Below, one piece after another: positions 6,610 to 12,900 of a DNA stretch of 14,827 nt. Made by a program: the position numbers and the translations under genes. Every line of letters starts with the position of its first letter. Position 1 is the first letter of the stretch. Source of the stretch: Solirubrobacteraceae bacterium (lineage in GTDB: Bacteria; Actinomycetota; Thermoleophilia; Solirubrobacterales; Solirubrobacteraceae); contig JAICUS010000079.1 of the NCBI GenBank assembly GCA_025935735.1, forward strand, positions 1 to 14,827, in the 5' to 3' direction. The notes under the pieces are model-generated. The model had not been told where the DNA came from, ran no database searches, and saw only the letters and a list, made by a program, of their open reading frames with translations.

Positions 6610-7007
6610 GCGCCGGCTACAGCGGCACGCCCCTGGCGAAGAAGCTGGGGATCAAGCCCGGGCACCGGCTGATGCTGCTCGACGCGCCCGACTCGCTCGC
6701 ACTCGAGCTGCCGGACGGGGTGCAGGTGGTCCGGCAGGCGCGCGGGAAGGCCGACGTGATCGTGAGCTTCCACACCGAGCGAAGCGCGTTCGTGCAGCGG
6801 CTGCCGAGGCTCCGCGAGTGCATGGAGCCGGCGTGCGGGCTGTGGATCGCCTGGCCGAAGAAGGCCTCCAAGGTGCCGACCGACCTGACGGAGAACGTGG
6901 TCCGCGACACGGGGCTCGCCAATGCGCTCGTGGACAACAAGGTGGCGGCGATCGACGAGGTGTGGAGCGGCCTTCGTTTGGTAATACGGCTCAAAGATCG
7001 AGGGTGA
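6606..7007 (+). CDS. DUF3052-like protein
   Basis: A 133-residue soluble protein beginning SAGYSGTPLAKKLGIKPGHRL, with the middle strand ADVIVSFHTERSAF (49-62), LWIAWPKKAS (79-88) and the closing VDNKVAAIDEVWSGLRLVIR (109-128). This pattern is familiar from small proteins annotated DUF3052, often of unknown function. The motif WPKKASKVPTDLTENVVR looks most conserved and may form a functional surface, but no catalytic residues are evident. Its ATG overlaps the hydrolase stop, so the two form an operon and are probably translationally coupled. A GC-rich hairpin follows within 4 bp of the stop. Confidence 0.75.
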   Translation: MSAGYSGTPLAKKLGIKPGHRLMLLDAPDSLALELPDGVQVVRQARGKADVIVSFHTERSAFVQRLPRLRECMEPACGLWIAWPKKASKVPTDLTENVVRDTGLANALVDNKVAAIDEVWSGLRLVIRLKDRG

Positions 7008-7010
7008 CGT

Positions 7011-7043
7011 CGCCCGCAGCGGGCGCGGCATGCGAAGCGCCGC
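7011..7043 (+). terminator. GC-rich hairpins after the hydrolase-DUF3052 operon
   Basis: CGCCCG-CAG-CGGGCG (7011-7025) is a perfect 6-bp stem with a 3-nt loop, starting 4 nt after the DUF3052 stop. It abuts a second 5-bp stem GCGGC/GCCGC (7025-7029 with 7039-7043). No U-tract follows, which is common for proposed actinobacterial terminators, so termination is plausible rather than proven. Confidence 0.4.
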
Positions 7044-7063
7044 GATTGCGGAGGGCGAAACCG

Positions 7064-7078
7064 CACTATCTTGGGCCT
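7064..7078 (+). promoter_or_regulatory. Candidate leaderless promoter of the M48 peptidase gene
   Basis: CACTATCTT (7064-7072) is followed by 6 nt and the ATG at 7079. It is identical in sequence and spacing to the motif before the thioredoxin-TPR gene. A possible weak -35, TTGCGG (7046-7051), lies 15 bp upstream of TATCTT. There is no Shine-Dalgarno sequence in the short interval, which supports leaderless transcription. Confidence 0.5.
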
Positions 7079-8098
7079 ATGGCCGCGCACACGCTCCCCG
7101 AAGACCAGCGCCTGATCGACCTCTCGCCGAAGGCGTACGAGCATCCGGCGGACCGGGCCGCCACCGCCGCGCTGAAGTCGATCCCGATGCTCGACACGGT
7201 GGTGCGCAAGCTGATCGAGTACGGCTACGAGCGCGGCGTCCGGCAGCTGCTGTTCGGCAACGCCGTGCGGATCGGCGACGACCAGCTGCCCGAGGTGTGG
7301 GCGGCGCACCGGGCGGCGCTGGCGCGGCTGGACATCACCGAGATCCCCGACCTCTACATGATGCAGATGCCGTTCATCAACGCGATGACGGTGGGCGCCG
7401 AGCGGCCGATGGTGGTGCTGAACTCGGGCGCGGTCAACATGCTCGACGAGAGCGAGCTGCGCACCGTCCTGGGGCACGAGTCCGGCCACATCCTCTCCGA
7501 CCACGTCATGTACTCGACCGCGCTGTTCATCCTGCTGAGCATCGGCGTCGGGCCCCTGATGCGGCTGCCGTTCTTCGCCGGGCTGCCGCTGCTCGCGGTC
7601 AAGCTGGCGCTGCTGGAGTGGTACCGGGCAGCCGAGCTGTCCTGCGACCGGGCGGCCACGCTGGTCAACCGCAGCCCGATGACCACCTGCCAGACGCTGA
7701 TGGTGATCGCGGGCGGCGCCGCCTCGCGCAAGCTCAGCCTCGACGCGTTCGTGCGCCAGGCCGCCGAGTACGAGGACGTCGAGCCCGGGTTCGACAAGTT
7801 CACCCGCTTCCGCACCGAGCTCTTCCAGACCCATCCGTTCCCGGTGCGGCGCGTGAGCGAGCTGATGAAGTGGGTGCGCTCGGGCGAGTACGACCGCGTG
7901 ATGAGCGGCGAGTACCGGCGGCGCGGCGACGCTAACCAGCCGCGCACCGACGGCGCGGACGCCGCCGAGTTCTACGCCGAGCGCTTCCGCAATCTCTTCC
8001 GCGAGGTGGGCGAGGGCGTGAACAAGGCCGGCGACAAGGTATCCGACGCCGCCGACCGCCTCGCCGGCTGGATCCGCGGCTCGGCGGCCGACAACTAG
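7079..8098 (+). CDS. M48-family membrane metallopeptidase
   Basis: A 339-residue zinc peptidase related to HtpX/Ste24 (M48). The HExxH motif is HESGH (133-137), inside VLGHESGHILSDH, and the third ligand is probably E186 in WYRAAELSCDRAA, the usual position. Between them lies one long hydrophobic stretch (about 143-178) giving one or two membrane passes. THPFPVRRV (251-259) matches the conserved HP(P/F)...R segment that closes the catalytic domain. A hydrophilic tail (285-339) includes an amphipathic EVGEGVNKAGDKVSDAADRL helix not typical of HtpX. M48 enzymes degrade or process membrane proteins, often under envelope stress; the target here is unknown. The ATG at 7079 is supported by the -10 spaced 6 nt upstream and by a coherent N-terminus. 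Confidence 0.9.
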   Translation: MAAHTLPEDQRLIDLSPKAYEHPADRAATAALKSIPMLDTVVRKLIEYGYERGVRQLLFGNAVRIGDDQLPEVWAAHRAALARLDITEIPDLYMMQMPFINAMTVGAERPMVVLNSGAVNMLDESELRTVLGHESGHILSDHVMYSTALFILLSIGVGPLMRLPFFAGLPLLAVKLALLEWYRAAELSCDRAATLVNRSPMTTCQTLMVIAGGAASRKLSLDAFVRQAAEYEDVEPGFDKFTRFRTELFQTHPFPVRRVSELMKWVRSGEYDRVMSGEYRRRGDANQPRTDGADAAEFYAERFRNLFREVGEGVNKAGDKVSDAADRLAGWIRGSAADN

Positions 8099-8145
8099 AG
8101 AGCGGCGATGCAGCCCCTCCGCCCCGCCCCGATCATCCGACCTTC

Positions 8146-9747
8146 CTAGACCGCCCGCAGGTTGCGCCGCTTGATCGCCCCCGAGGCGGTCACGGTCACG
8201 CGGTACAGGCCGACGCGGGTGAGCCGCACCGACGTGGCGTAGCGGCCGCCGACCACCGCGACCGAGCGGCGGCGGCCCACGCGCACCCAGCGGCGCCCGA
8301 CCCGGCGCTCGAGCGTCACCCGCACCCGCGACGGCGCGGGGGACACCGAGCCGGAGACCGCGATCCGCCCGCCGGCCCCGGTGCGCCGCGCGCTGGCCAC
8401 CGACAGCCGCGGCACGACCTCGACGGGGATCGGCGGCGATTCCACGCGCGGCCGGGTCCCGTCGCCGGCGAACACCGCGCGCACCCGGCCGCTGGACGGC
8501 AGCACCGCGCTCGCCTGCCAGCTGCCGTCGAGCCCGCACGGCGCCGACGCCACCGGCTCCCAGGCCGAGCGGCCCGCGCTGAACTCGATGCCCAGCGTCG
8601 CCCCTGAGGGTGAGGAGCCGTCGGCGAAGCGCAGCACGCCGGCCATCGCCACCGGCCGGGCGCCGCGCTGGTAGGCCGAGGTCGTCACCGTGATCCCGTC
8701 CAGCGGCGCCGCGTAGCCGTCGGCCCGCTCGCGCAGGTCGCCCAGCTGGCGGTAGAGCGCGTTGCCGGGGCAGGACGTGGCGTCGCCGTCGCGATGGCCG
8801 GAGACGCGCTGGAAGGTGATGTTCGCGCCGGCGCGATAGCGGTTGTCGGCCCCGCCGAGCGACGGCAGCGTGACCTGGCCGAGCACCGGCACGCCGTGCA
8901 GCGACAGCTTCCAGCCGATCAGCCGCGCGAGCGCGTCCATCGCCTCGTCCGGCAGCCGCACGTTGGTGAACGTGCCCAGGCAGGCGACCCCCGTCGAGTA
9001 GGAGTTCCAGCCCTGCGCGTGCGCGCCGATGACCGCGTTCTCGATGCCGCCCGCGCGCCCTTCGAACACCTGCCCGTAGCGGTCGACGAGGAAGTTGTAG
9101 CCGATGTCGTTCCAGCCGTTGTAGTCGCGGTGGTAGTGGGCGATGCCGAGCACGATCGAGGCCGACTGGCTGGGCGCGTAGTCGATCGCCGTGACCGTGT
9201 GGTGGACGAACGCGAGCTCGACGACGCCGAACTCGGGCGCCGCGCGCGGGATCACGCCGTCGCCGCCCCAGCCGGAGCGCGGGATGATCCCCGGCGGGTC
9301 GAGCTGGGCGGTGTGCGCGAGCGGCGGGACGCTGTCCAGCGAGCGCACGAAGCAGGCCCGCAGCCCGCGGGCGGAGCCGCGCAGGCGCAGCTGGAGCTCG
9401 TCGGCGTGGCCGACGAACGCCGGGTCGGTGCCGTGCAGCGGCCCGTGGGGCGCGGGCAGCGGCGTCCAGCGCGTCCAGCGCCCGCCGGCCCGGCGCGTGC
9501 GCACCTGGGCGCTGACCGAGCCGGCGCGCCAGCGCAGCCCGACGAGGTCGAAGCGGCCCGGCGCGCGCAGCACGCGCGTGGTGCGCCACAGGCCGGCGGC
9601 GTGGGCGCCGCGTTCGTCGACGGGCATGTCGAACACCGCCGGCCGGCCGGTGGCGAGGGCGGGGGTGGGGAGGGGGAGGCGGGCGGCCCCGAGGGCGAGC
9701 GCGCCGGCGCCGGCACGCAGCGCCTGGCGGCGTGTGAGTCCGTGCAT
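8146..9747 (-). CDS. Tat-exported peptidoglycan recognition protein / N-acetylmuramoyl-L-alanine amidase
   Basis: A 533-residue secreted protein. The N-terminus LTRRQALRAGAGALALGAARL is a twin-arginine signal with cleavage likely near ALA-TG (about residues 30-33). An N-terminal beta-rich region precedes the PGRP/amidase-2 domain (about 152-345), which begins IIPRSGWGGD. Zinc ligands are visible: H182 or H183 in FVHHTVTA, H318 in SGHRD and C326 in TSCPG; the HYHRDYNGWNDIGYNFLVDRYGQVFEGR core (204-231) is highly typical. Such enzymes cut the amide bond between MurNAc and L-Ala. The C-terminal ~180 residues look like Ig-like beta domains and end Arg-rich. ATG at 9747 was preferred over the longer frame to 9792 because the twin-arginine motif follows directly and GGAG lies about 7 nt upstream. 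The 47 bp between its stop and the convergent M48 stop hold no visible hairpin. Confidence 0.9.
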   Translation of the reverse strand: MHGLTRRQALRAGAGALALGAARLPLPTPALATGRPAVFDMPVDERGAHAAGLWRTTRVLRAPGRFDLVGLRWRAGSVSAQVRTRRAGGRWTRWTPLPAPHGPLHGTDPAFVGHADELQLRLRGSARGLRACFVRSLDSVPPLAHTAQLDPPGIIPRSGWGGDGVIPRAAPEFGVVELAFVHHTVTAIDYAPSQSASIVLGIAHYHRDYNGWNDIGYNFLVDRYGQVFEGRAGGIENAVIGAHAQGWNSYSTGVACLGTFTNVRLPDEAMDALARLIGWKLSLHGVPVLGQVTLPSLGGADNRYRAGANITFQRVSGHRDGDATSCPGNALYRQLGDLRERADGYAAPLDGITVTTSAYQRGARPVAMAGVLRFADGSSPSGATLGIEFSAGRSAWEPVASAPCGLDGSWQASAVLPSSGRVRAVFAGDGTRPRVESPPIPVEVVPRLSVASARRTGAGGRIAVSGSVSPAPSRVRVTLERRVGRRWVRVGRRRSVAVVGGRYATSVRLTRVGLYRVTVTASGAIKRRNLRAV

Positions 9748-9771
9748 CAAGTACTCCGAACACGGCTTCCC

Positions 9772-9799
9772 CGCGATCGGAGCACTTCGCACGCGATCG
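9772..9799. repeat. Direct repeat CGCGATCG with 20-bp period
   Basis: CGCGATCG occurs at 9772-9779 and again at 9792-9799, in the leader/promoter region of the amidase gene, two helical turns apart. Each contains the palindrome CGATCG. This could be a regulator site, but the 8-mer is easily formed in GC-rich DNA. Confidence 0.25.
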
Positions 9800-9800
9800 T

Positions 9801-9967
9801 TCAGGGTTCGTCGAAGAATGGTCGGTGCGTCTGATGTGGTGCAGCCGTGGATGCCTCGGGCCGCCTGCGACAGCGATGCGTGCCTCTGGCACGTGAGCCT
9901 CGCGGGTGGCGCGAGGCGCCGCGGATGTGCCGCAGCAGGCGTGCCGGAATTCTTCGACGGACCCTTA
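9801..9967. repeat. Inverted-repeat-bounded 167-bp element (MITE-like or structured RNA)
   Basis: The left arm 9801-9819 and right arm 9949-9967 are inverted repeats matching at 17 of 19 positions; the right arm reads attcttcgacggaccctta. Inside are further inverted pairs: CGCCTGC (9862-9868) with GCAGGCG (9935-9941), a perfect hairpin CGTGCC-TCT-GGCACG (9879-9893), and a perfect 8-bp hairpin GCCTCGCG-GGTGG-CGCGAGGC (9897-9917). The element fills most of the gap between the VKOR and amidase genes, and its right edge supplies the VKOR TAA stop (9965-9967). No flanking target duplication and no coding sequence are apparent. It could be a small non-autonomous mobile element, or a branched RNA in the amidase leader when transcribed leftward. 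Confidence 0.5.
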
Positions 9968-10357
9968 GGTGCGCAACACCCGCGCCACCGAGACGATGGT
10001 CAGCAGCGTCATCACGCAGGCCGAGGCCACGCACCACTGGCAGATGGCGTGGATGCGGAACAGCTCCGCCCACGTCAGGTACATGGAGAAGCCGAAGCCG
10101 ACGAGCGAGAGGAACGCCGCCGCGACCGCGCCGTCGCCCTCCGGCAGCAGGAGGCTGCCGAGGATCAGCACGTAGCCGACCAGGCCCAGGACGGCCACGG
10201 GGATACCCGCCAGCTCGGCGTAGCTGGAGGCCTGCACCTTCTCGCAGCCCCCGCCGCCCGACAGGCAGACGATCTTCAGGTGCCCGTAGTGGACCCAGGT
10301 CAGGTAGCCCGCGATCCCGGTCCCGATCAGCGCGAGCACGAGCGTGGCGCGGCGCAT
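9965..10357 (-). CDS. Vitamin K epoxide reductase (VKOR) family protein
   Basis: A 130-residue integral membrane thiol oxidoreductase with four hydrophobic segments. Bacterial VKOR homologues reoxidise a DsbA-like partner using quinone, supporting disulfide bond formation outside the cytoplasm. The active-site CxxC is CQWC (C106, C109) and the loop cysteine pair is C31 and C38 in CLSGGGGC. SSYAELAGIPVAVLGLVGY (44-62) is the family signature. No thioredoxin domain is fused, so a separate partner is needed; none is obvious here. ATG at 10357 was chosen because the family starts near RRATLVLALIG and the 14 extra codons to the ATG at 10399 use unusual codons (CTA, ACT, TTG, AGT) and overlap the divergent regulator promoter; 10399 remains possible. 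The TAA stop lies in the right arm of the inverted-repeat element. Confidence 0.88.
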   Translation of the reverse strand: MRRATLVLALIGTGIAGYLTWVHYGHLKIVCLSGGGGCEKVQASSYAELAGIPVAVLGLVGYVLILGSLLLPEGDGAVAAAFLSLVGFGFSMYLTWAELFRIHAICQWCVASACVMTLLTIVSVARVLRT

Positions 10358-10373
10358 CCCGCGGTCACGGTAC

Positions 10374-10409
10374 TTGAAACTCAAAGTTAGGCGCGCCATA
10401 ATTTCGTCC
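10374..10409 (+). promoter_or_regulatory. Sigma-70-type promoter of the regulator-mntH operon
   Basis: TTGAAA (10374-10379) and CATAAT (10397-10402) are separated by exactly 17 bp, close to the -35/-10 consensus and unusually AT-rich for this window. The -10 ends 7 nt before the GTG at 10410, so the transcript should begin at or next to the start codon (leaderless). This is the best promoter in the window. Confidence 0.7.
10383..10404. promoter_or_regulatory. Candidate DtxR/MntR-family operator
   Basis: An imperfect 22-bp palindrome is centred on GGCGCGCC (10390-10397) with AAA and TTT at its outer ends; 8 of 11 base pairs match. Its TTAGG (10387-10391) and CCATAA (10396-10401) resemble the outer halves of DtxR/IdeR boxes. 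It covers the -10 of the operon promoter, so binding would block transcription, suggesting autoregulation. It also covers the alternative VKOR start. Confidence 0.45.
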
Positions 10410-11093
10410 GTGGCCGTACGACAAACAGAGTTCTCCCCCGCCGTGGAGGACTACGCGAAGGCGATCTACGCGCTCCAGGACCGCGGGGACGGCACGGTCA
10501 CCACCACCGCGCTGGCCGAGCGCCTGGGCGTCACGCCCGCCAGCGCGTCCGGCATGGTGCGCAAGCTCGACGAGCAGGGGCTCGTGAGCTACGTGCGCTA
10601 CCGCGGCGTGCGGCTGACGCCCAGCGGCACGCGGGTCGCACTGGAGGTGATGCGCCACCACCGGCTGCTGGAGCTCTACCTGACGGAGACGCTGGACGTC
10701 CCCTGGGACCGCGTGCACGACGAGGCCGAGGTGCTCGAGCACGTGCTCTCCGAGGACCTCGAGGCGCTGATCGCCGCCAAGCTCGGCCACCCCACGCACG
10801 ACCCGCACGGGGACCCGATCCCCACCGCGGACCTCGTGCTCCCCGAGGAGCCGACCGAGAGCCTGGCCGCGCTGGAGCCGGGCGCCGAGGGCGTCTTCGT
10901 CCGGGTGTCGGACTCCGACCCGGAGATGCTGCGCTATCTCGCCCAGCGCGGCATCGCCCCGGGCGACGCGCTGTCCGTGGAGGACAAGCAGCCGTTCGGC
11001 GGCCCGCTGTTCGTGCGCTTCCGCGGCGAGGTGCACGTGCTCGGCGGCGCGCTCGCCGGCGCGATGCGGGTGCGGACGGTGGCCGCGGCATGA
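10410..11093 (+). CDS. DtxR/MntR-family metal-dependent repressor
   Basis: A 227-residue regulator with an N-terminal winged helix-turn-helix (about 8-72; ALAERLGVTPASASGMVRKL is the DNA-reading segment), a metal-binding dimerisation domain (about 73-145) and a C-terminal SH3/FeoA-like domain (about 150-225), the full three-domain DtxR/IdeR layout. Residues aligning by eye with MntR ligands are D14 (VEDYAKAIY), H84, E107, E110 and H111 (EVLEHVLS). Having D14 rather than methionine argues for manganese sensing, although MntR E11 corresponds to K17 here. Placement directly before mntH with a 4-bp overlap (ATGA) supports a role as a manganese-responsive repressor of its own operon. The GTG start is fixed by the promoter spacing and the coherent N-terminus. 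Confidence 0.9.
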   Translation: MAVRQTEFSPAVEDYAKAIYALQDRGDGTVTTTALAERLGVTPASASGMVRKLDEQGLVSYVRYRGVRLTPSGTRVALEVMRHHRLLELYLTETLDVPWDRVHDEAEVLEHVLSEDLEALIAAKLGHPTHDPHGDPIPTADLVLPEEPTESLAALEPGAEGVFVRVSDSDPEMLRYLAQRGIAPGDALSVEDKQPFGGPLFVRFRGEVHVLGGALAGAMRVRTVAAA

Positions 11094-12382
11094 CGCCGCC
11101 GCCGCCTCCGGCGGAGGCCGCCACCATCTCGCTGCCGGCGGTCGAGTCGCCGCTGCGCCGTATGCGCTCGCGCGGCGGCGTGCGCGGCGTGCTGGTCCTG
11201 CTCGGCCCCGCCTTCGTGGCCGCGGTGGCCTACATCGACCCGGGGAACTTCGCCACCAACATCGCCGGCGGCGCCAAGTACGGCTACATGCTGCTGTGGG
11301 TGATCGTCGCGGCCAACCTCGTGGCGATGCTCGTGCAGTACCTGTCGGCCAAGACCGGCATCGCCACGGGCCGCAACCTGCCCGAGCTGTGCCGCGACCA
11401 CCTGCCGCGTCCCGCGAGCGTCGGGCTGTGGATCCAGGCGGAGGCGATCGCCATCGCCACCGACCTGGCCGAGTTCGTCGGCGCCGCGATCGCGCTGAAC
11501 CTGCTCTTCGGCGTCCCGCCGTTCGTGGCCGGCCTGATGACCGCGGTGGTGGCGTTCGCCATCCTGGGCCTTCAGACCCGCGGCTATCGCCGGTTCGAGC
11601 TGGCGATCGCCGGGCTGCTGGGCCTCGTCTGCCTGGGCTTCATCTACGACCTGCTGCAGGTCCACGTCGACCGGGGCGCGTTCGTCCAGGGGCTGGTGCC
11701 GAGCTTCGCCGGCTCAGACAGCGTGATGCTGGCCGTGGGCATCCTCGGCGCCACCGTGATGCCGCACGTCGTCTATCTGCATTCCGCGCTGACGTCGCAG
11801 CGCATCAAGCCCCACGGCACCGACGAGCGGCGCGAGCTGCTGCGCTTCCAGCGCCTCGACGTCGTGCTGGCCATGGGCCTGGCCGGCTTCATCAACATCA
11901 CGATGCTCGTGGTGGCCGCGGCGCTTTTCCATACGTCAGGCCTCACGGACGTGGATTCCATCGATGGCGCCCACGCCGGCTTCGAGGCGCTGCTGGGCGG
12001 CGGCGCGGCGCTGGCGTTCGCCGTCGCGCTGCTGGCCTCCGGCCTGTCGAGCTCGAGCGTCGGCACGTTCGCCGGCCAGGTCGTGATGCAGGGCTTCATC
12101 AACCGCCGCATCCCGCTGTTCCTGCGCCGCGCGGTGACCATGGCGCCGTCGCTGATCGTGCTCGGCGTGGGGCTGGACCCGTCGACCACGCTGGTGGTCT
12201 CCCAGGTCGTGCTCTCGTTCGGGATCCCGTTCGCGCTGATCCCGATGGTCCTGCTGACCCGTCGTGCGGACGTGATGGGCGCGCTGGTCAACCGCCGGGC
12301 GACGACCGCCGTCGCGAGCGCCGTCGCGGCGATGATCGTCTCCCTGAACGTGTTCCTGCTCTACCAGACGTTTCTCGGCTAA
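11090..12382 (+). CDS. mntH: NRAMP-family divalent metal:proton symporter (Mn2+ uptake)
   Basis: A 430-residue inner-membrane transporter with about eleven transmembrane helices. The metal-binding motif in helix 1 is DPGN (50-53) within YIDPGNFATNIAGGAKYGY, and the partner motif in helix 6 is MPH (224-226) within ATVMPHVVYLHSAL; both are intact. NRAMP proteins import Mn2+ and to a lesser degree Fe2+ using the proton gradient. The Pro-rich N-terminal tail (about 1-30) is cytoplasmic. Cotranscription with the DtxR/MntR-type repressor, with overlapping stop and start, strongly supports a manganese homeostasis operon. It overlaps the convergent coiled-coil gene by 4 bp (CTAA). Confidence 0.95.
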   Translation: MTPPPPPAEAATISLPAVESPLRRMRSRGGVRGVLVLLGPAFVAAVAYIDPGNFATNIAGGAKYGYMLLWVIVAANLVAMLVQYLSAKTGIATGRNLPELCRDHLPRPASVGLWIQAEAIAIATDLAEFVGAAIALNLLFGVPPFVAGLMTAVVAFAILGLQTRGYRRFELAIAGLLGLVCLGFIYDLLQVHVDRGAFVQGLVPSFAGSDSVMLAVGILGATVMPHVVYLHSALTSQRIKPHGTDERRELLRFQRLDVVLAMGLAGFINITMLVVAAALFHTSGLTDVDSIDGAHAGFEALLGGGAALAFAVALLASGLSSSSVGTFAGQVVMQGFINRRIPLFLRRAVTMAPSLIVLGVGLDPSTTLVVSQVVLSFGIPFALIPMVLLTRRADVMGALVNRRATTAVASAVAAMIVSLNVFLLYQTFLG

Positions 12383-12900
12383 CTCTTTCGCTCGGCCTTG
12401 ACGGCCGCGGTCGCCTCGGCGAGCCGGCGGGCCTCGTCGCGGGCGGTGAGGGCGTCCTCGCGGTCGGCCTGCGCGGCGGCCTCGCGGTCGAGCTGCTCCA
12501 GGCGCTCGCGCTTGGCCTGCTCGTCGATCGCCGCCTCGGCCCGGCCGGCCGCCTTGCCCGCGGCCTGCTTGCGCTCCTGCTCGGCCCGGGCGGCGGCCCG
12601 CTTGCGCTGCTGGCGCTCGCGGTCGGCCCGGCGCTTGCGCTCGCTCGCCTCGGTGGACTCGCGGCTCGCGGCGGCCTCGAGCGTCTGGGCGCGCTCGCGC
12701 CGGTCGGCGGCGGCGCGGCGGGCGCTCGCGTCGGCCTGCAGCACGTCGTCGCCCAGCGCGGTGCCGGCCACGTCGCGCGCGGCGGCCTCGGCACGGTCGG
12801 CGGCGAGCTTCCCGTTGCCGCCCAGCGCCCGGTCCAGCGGCCAGCGCAGCACCTTGATGTAGCCGCCGACGGCGGTTCTGGGGATGGAACGCAGGTTCAT
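12379..12900 (-). CDS. Arg/Glu/Ala-rich coiled-coil protein of unknown function
   Basis: A 173-residue protein. The N-terminus (NLRSIPRTAVGGYIKVLRWPLDRAL) is partly hydrophobic and may touch the membrane. Residues 34-65 (AADRAEAAARDVAGTALGDDVLQADASARRAAA) resemble the CsbD-like segment of the upstream protein. From about 60 to 170 it is a highly charged, alanine-rich helix expected to form a long coiled coil, ending KAERKS. Similar small actinobacterial proteins are, from memory, sometimes labelled 'IF-2 family', apparently through low-complexity similarity only; no GTPase motif exists here. Its ATG overlaps the preceding gene's stop (ATGA), so the two are coexpressed. Real coding is supported by the continuous frame and heptad-like pattern. 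No known function. Confidence 0.75.
   Translation of the reverse strand: MNLRSIPRTAVGGYIKVLRWPLDRALGGNGKLAADRAEAAARDVAGTALGDDVLQADASARRAAADRRERAQTLEAAASRESTEASERKRRADRERQQRKRAAARAEQERKQAAGKAAGRAEAAIDEQAKRERLEQLDREAAAQADREDALTARDEARRLAEATAAVKAERKS

Noticed and set aside
6617..9892. Very long minus-strand open frame (over 1000 codons)
   Set aside because: It is antisense to the DUF3052-like and M48 genes and out of frame with the amidase. Its translation is Arg/Ala/Gly/His low complexity typical of shadow frames in GC-rich DNA.
9748..9964. c-di-AMP riboswitch upstream of the amidase
   Set aside because: I looked for the ydaO-class conserved segments on the minus strand and saw none; the inverted-repeat element is a better description.
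10358..10399. 14-residue N-terminal extension of VKOR
   Set aside because: Codons are atypical for the window and the segment coincides with the divergent promoter and operator; kept as an alternative only.
12379..12900. Translation initiation factor IF-2 assignment for the coiled-coil gene
   Set aside because: There is no GTPase domain or IF-2 motif; any similarity would be low-complexity.
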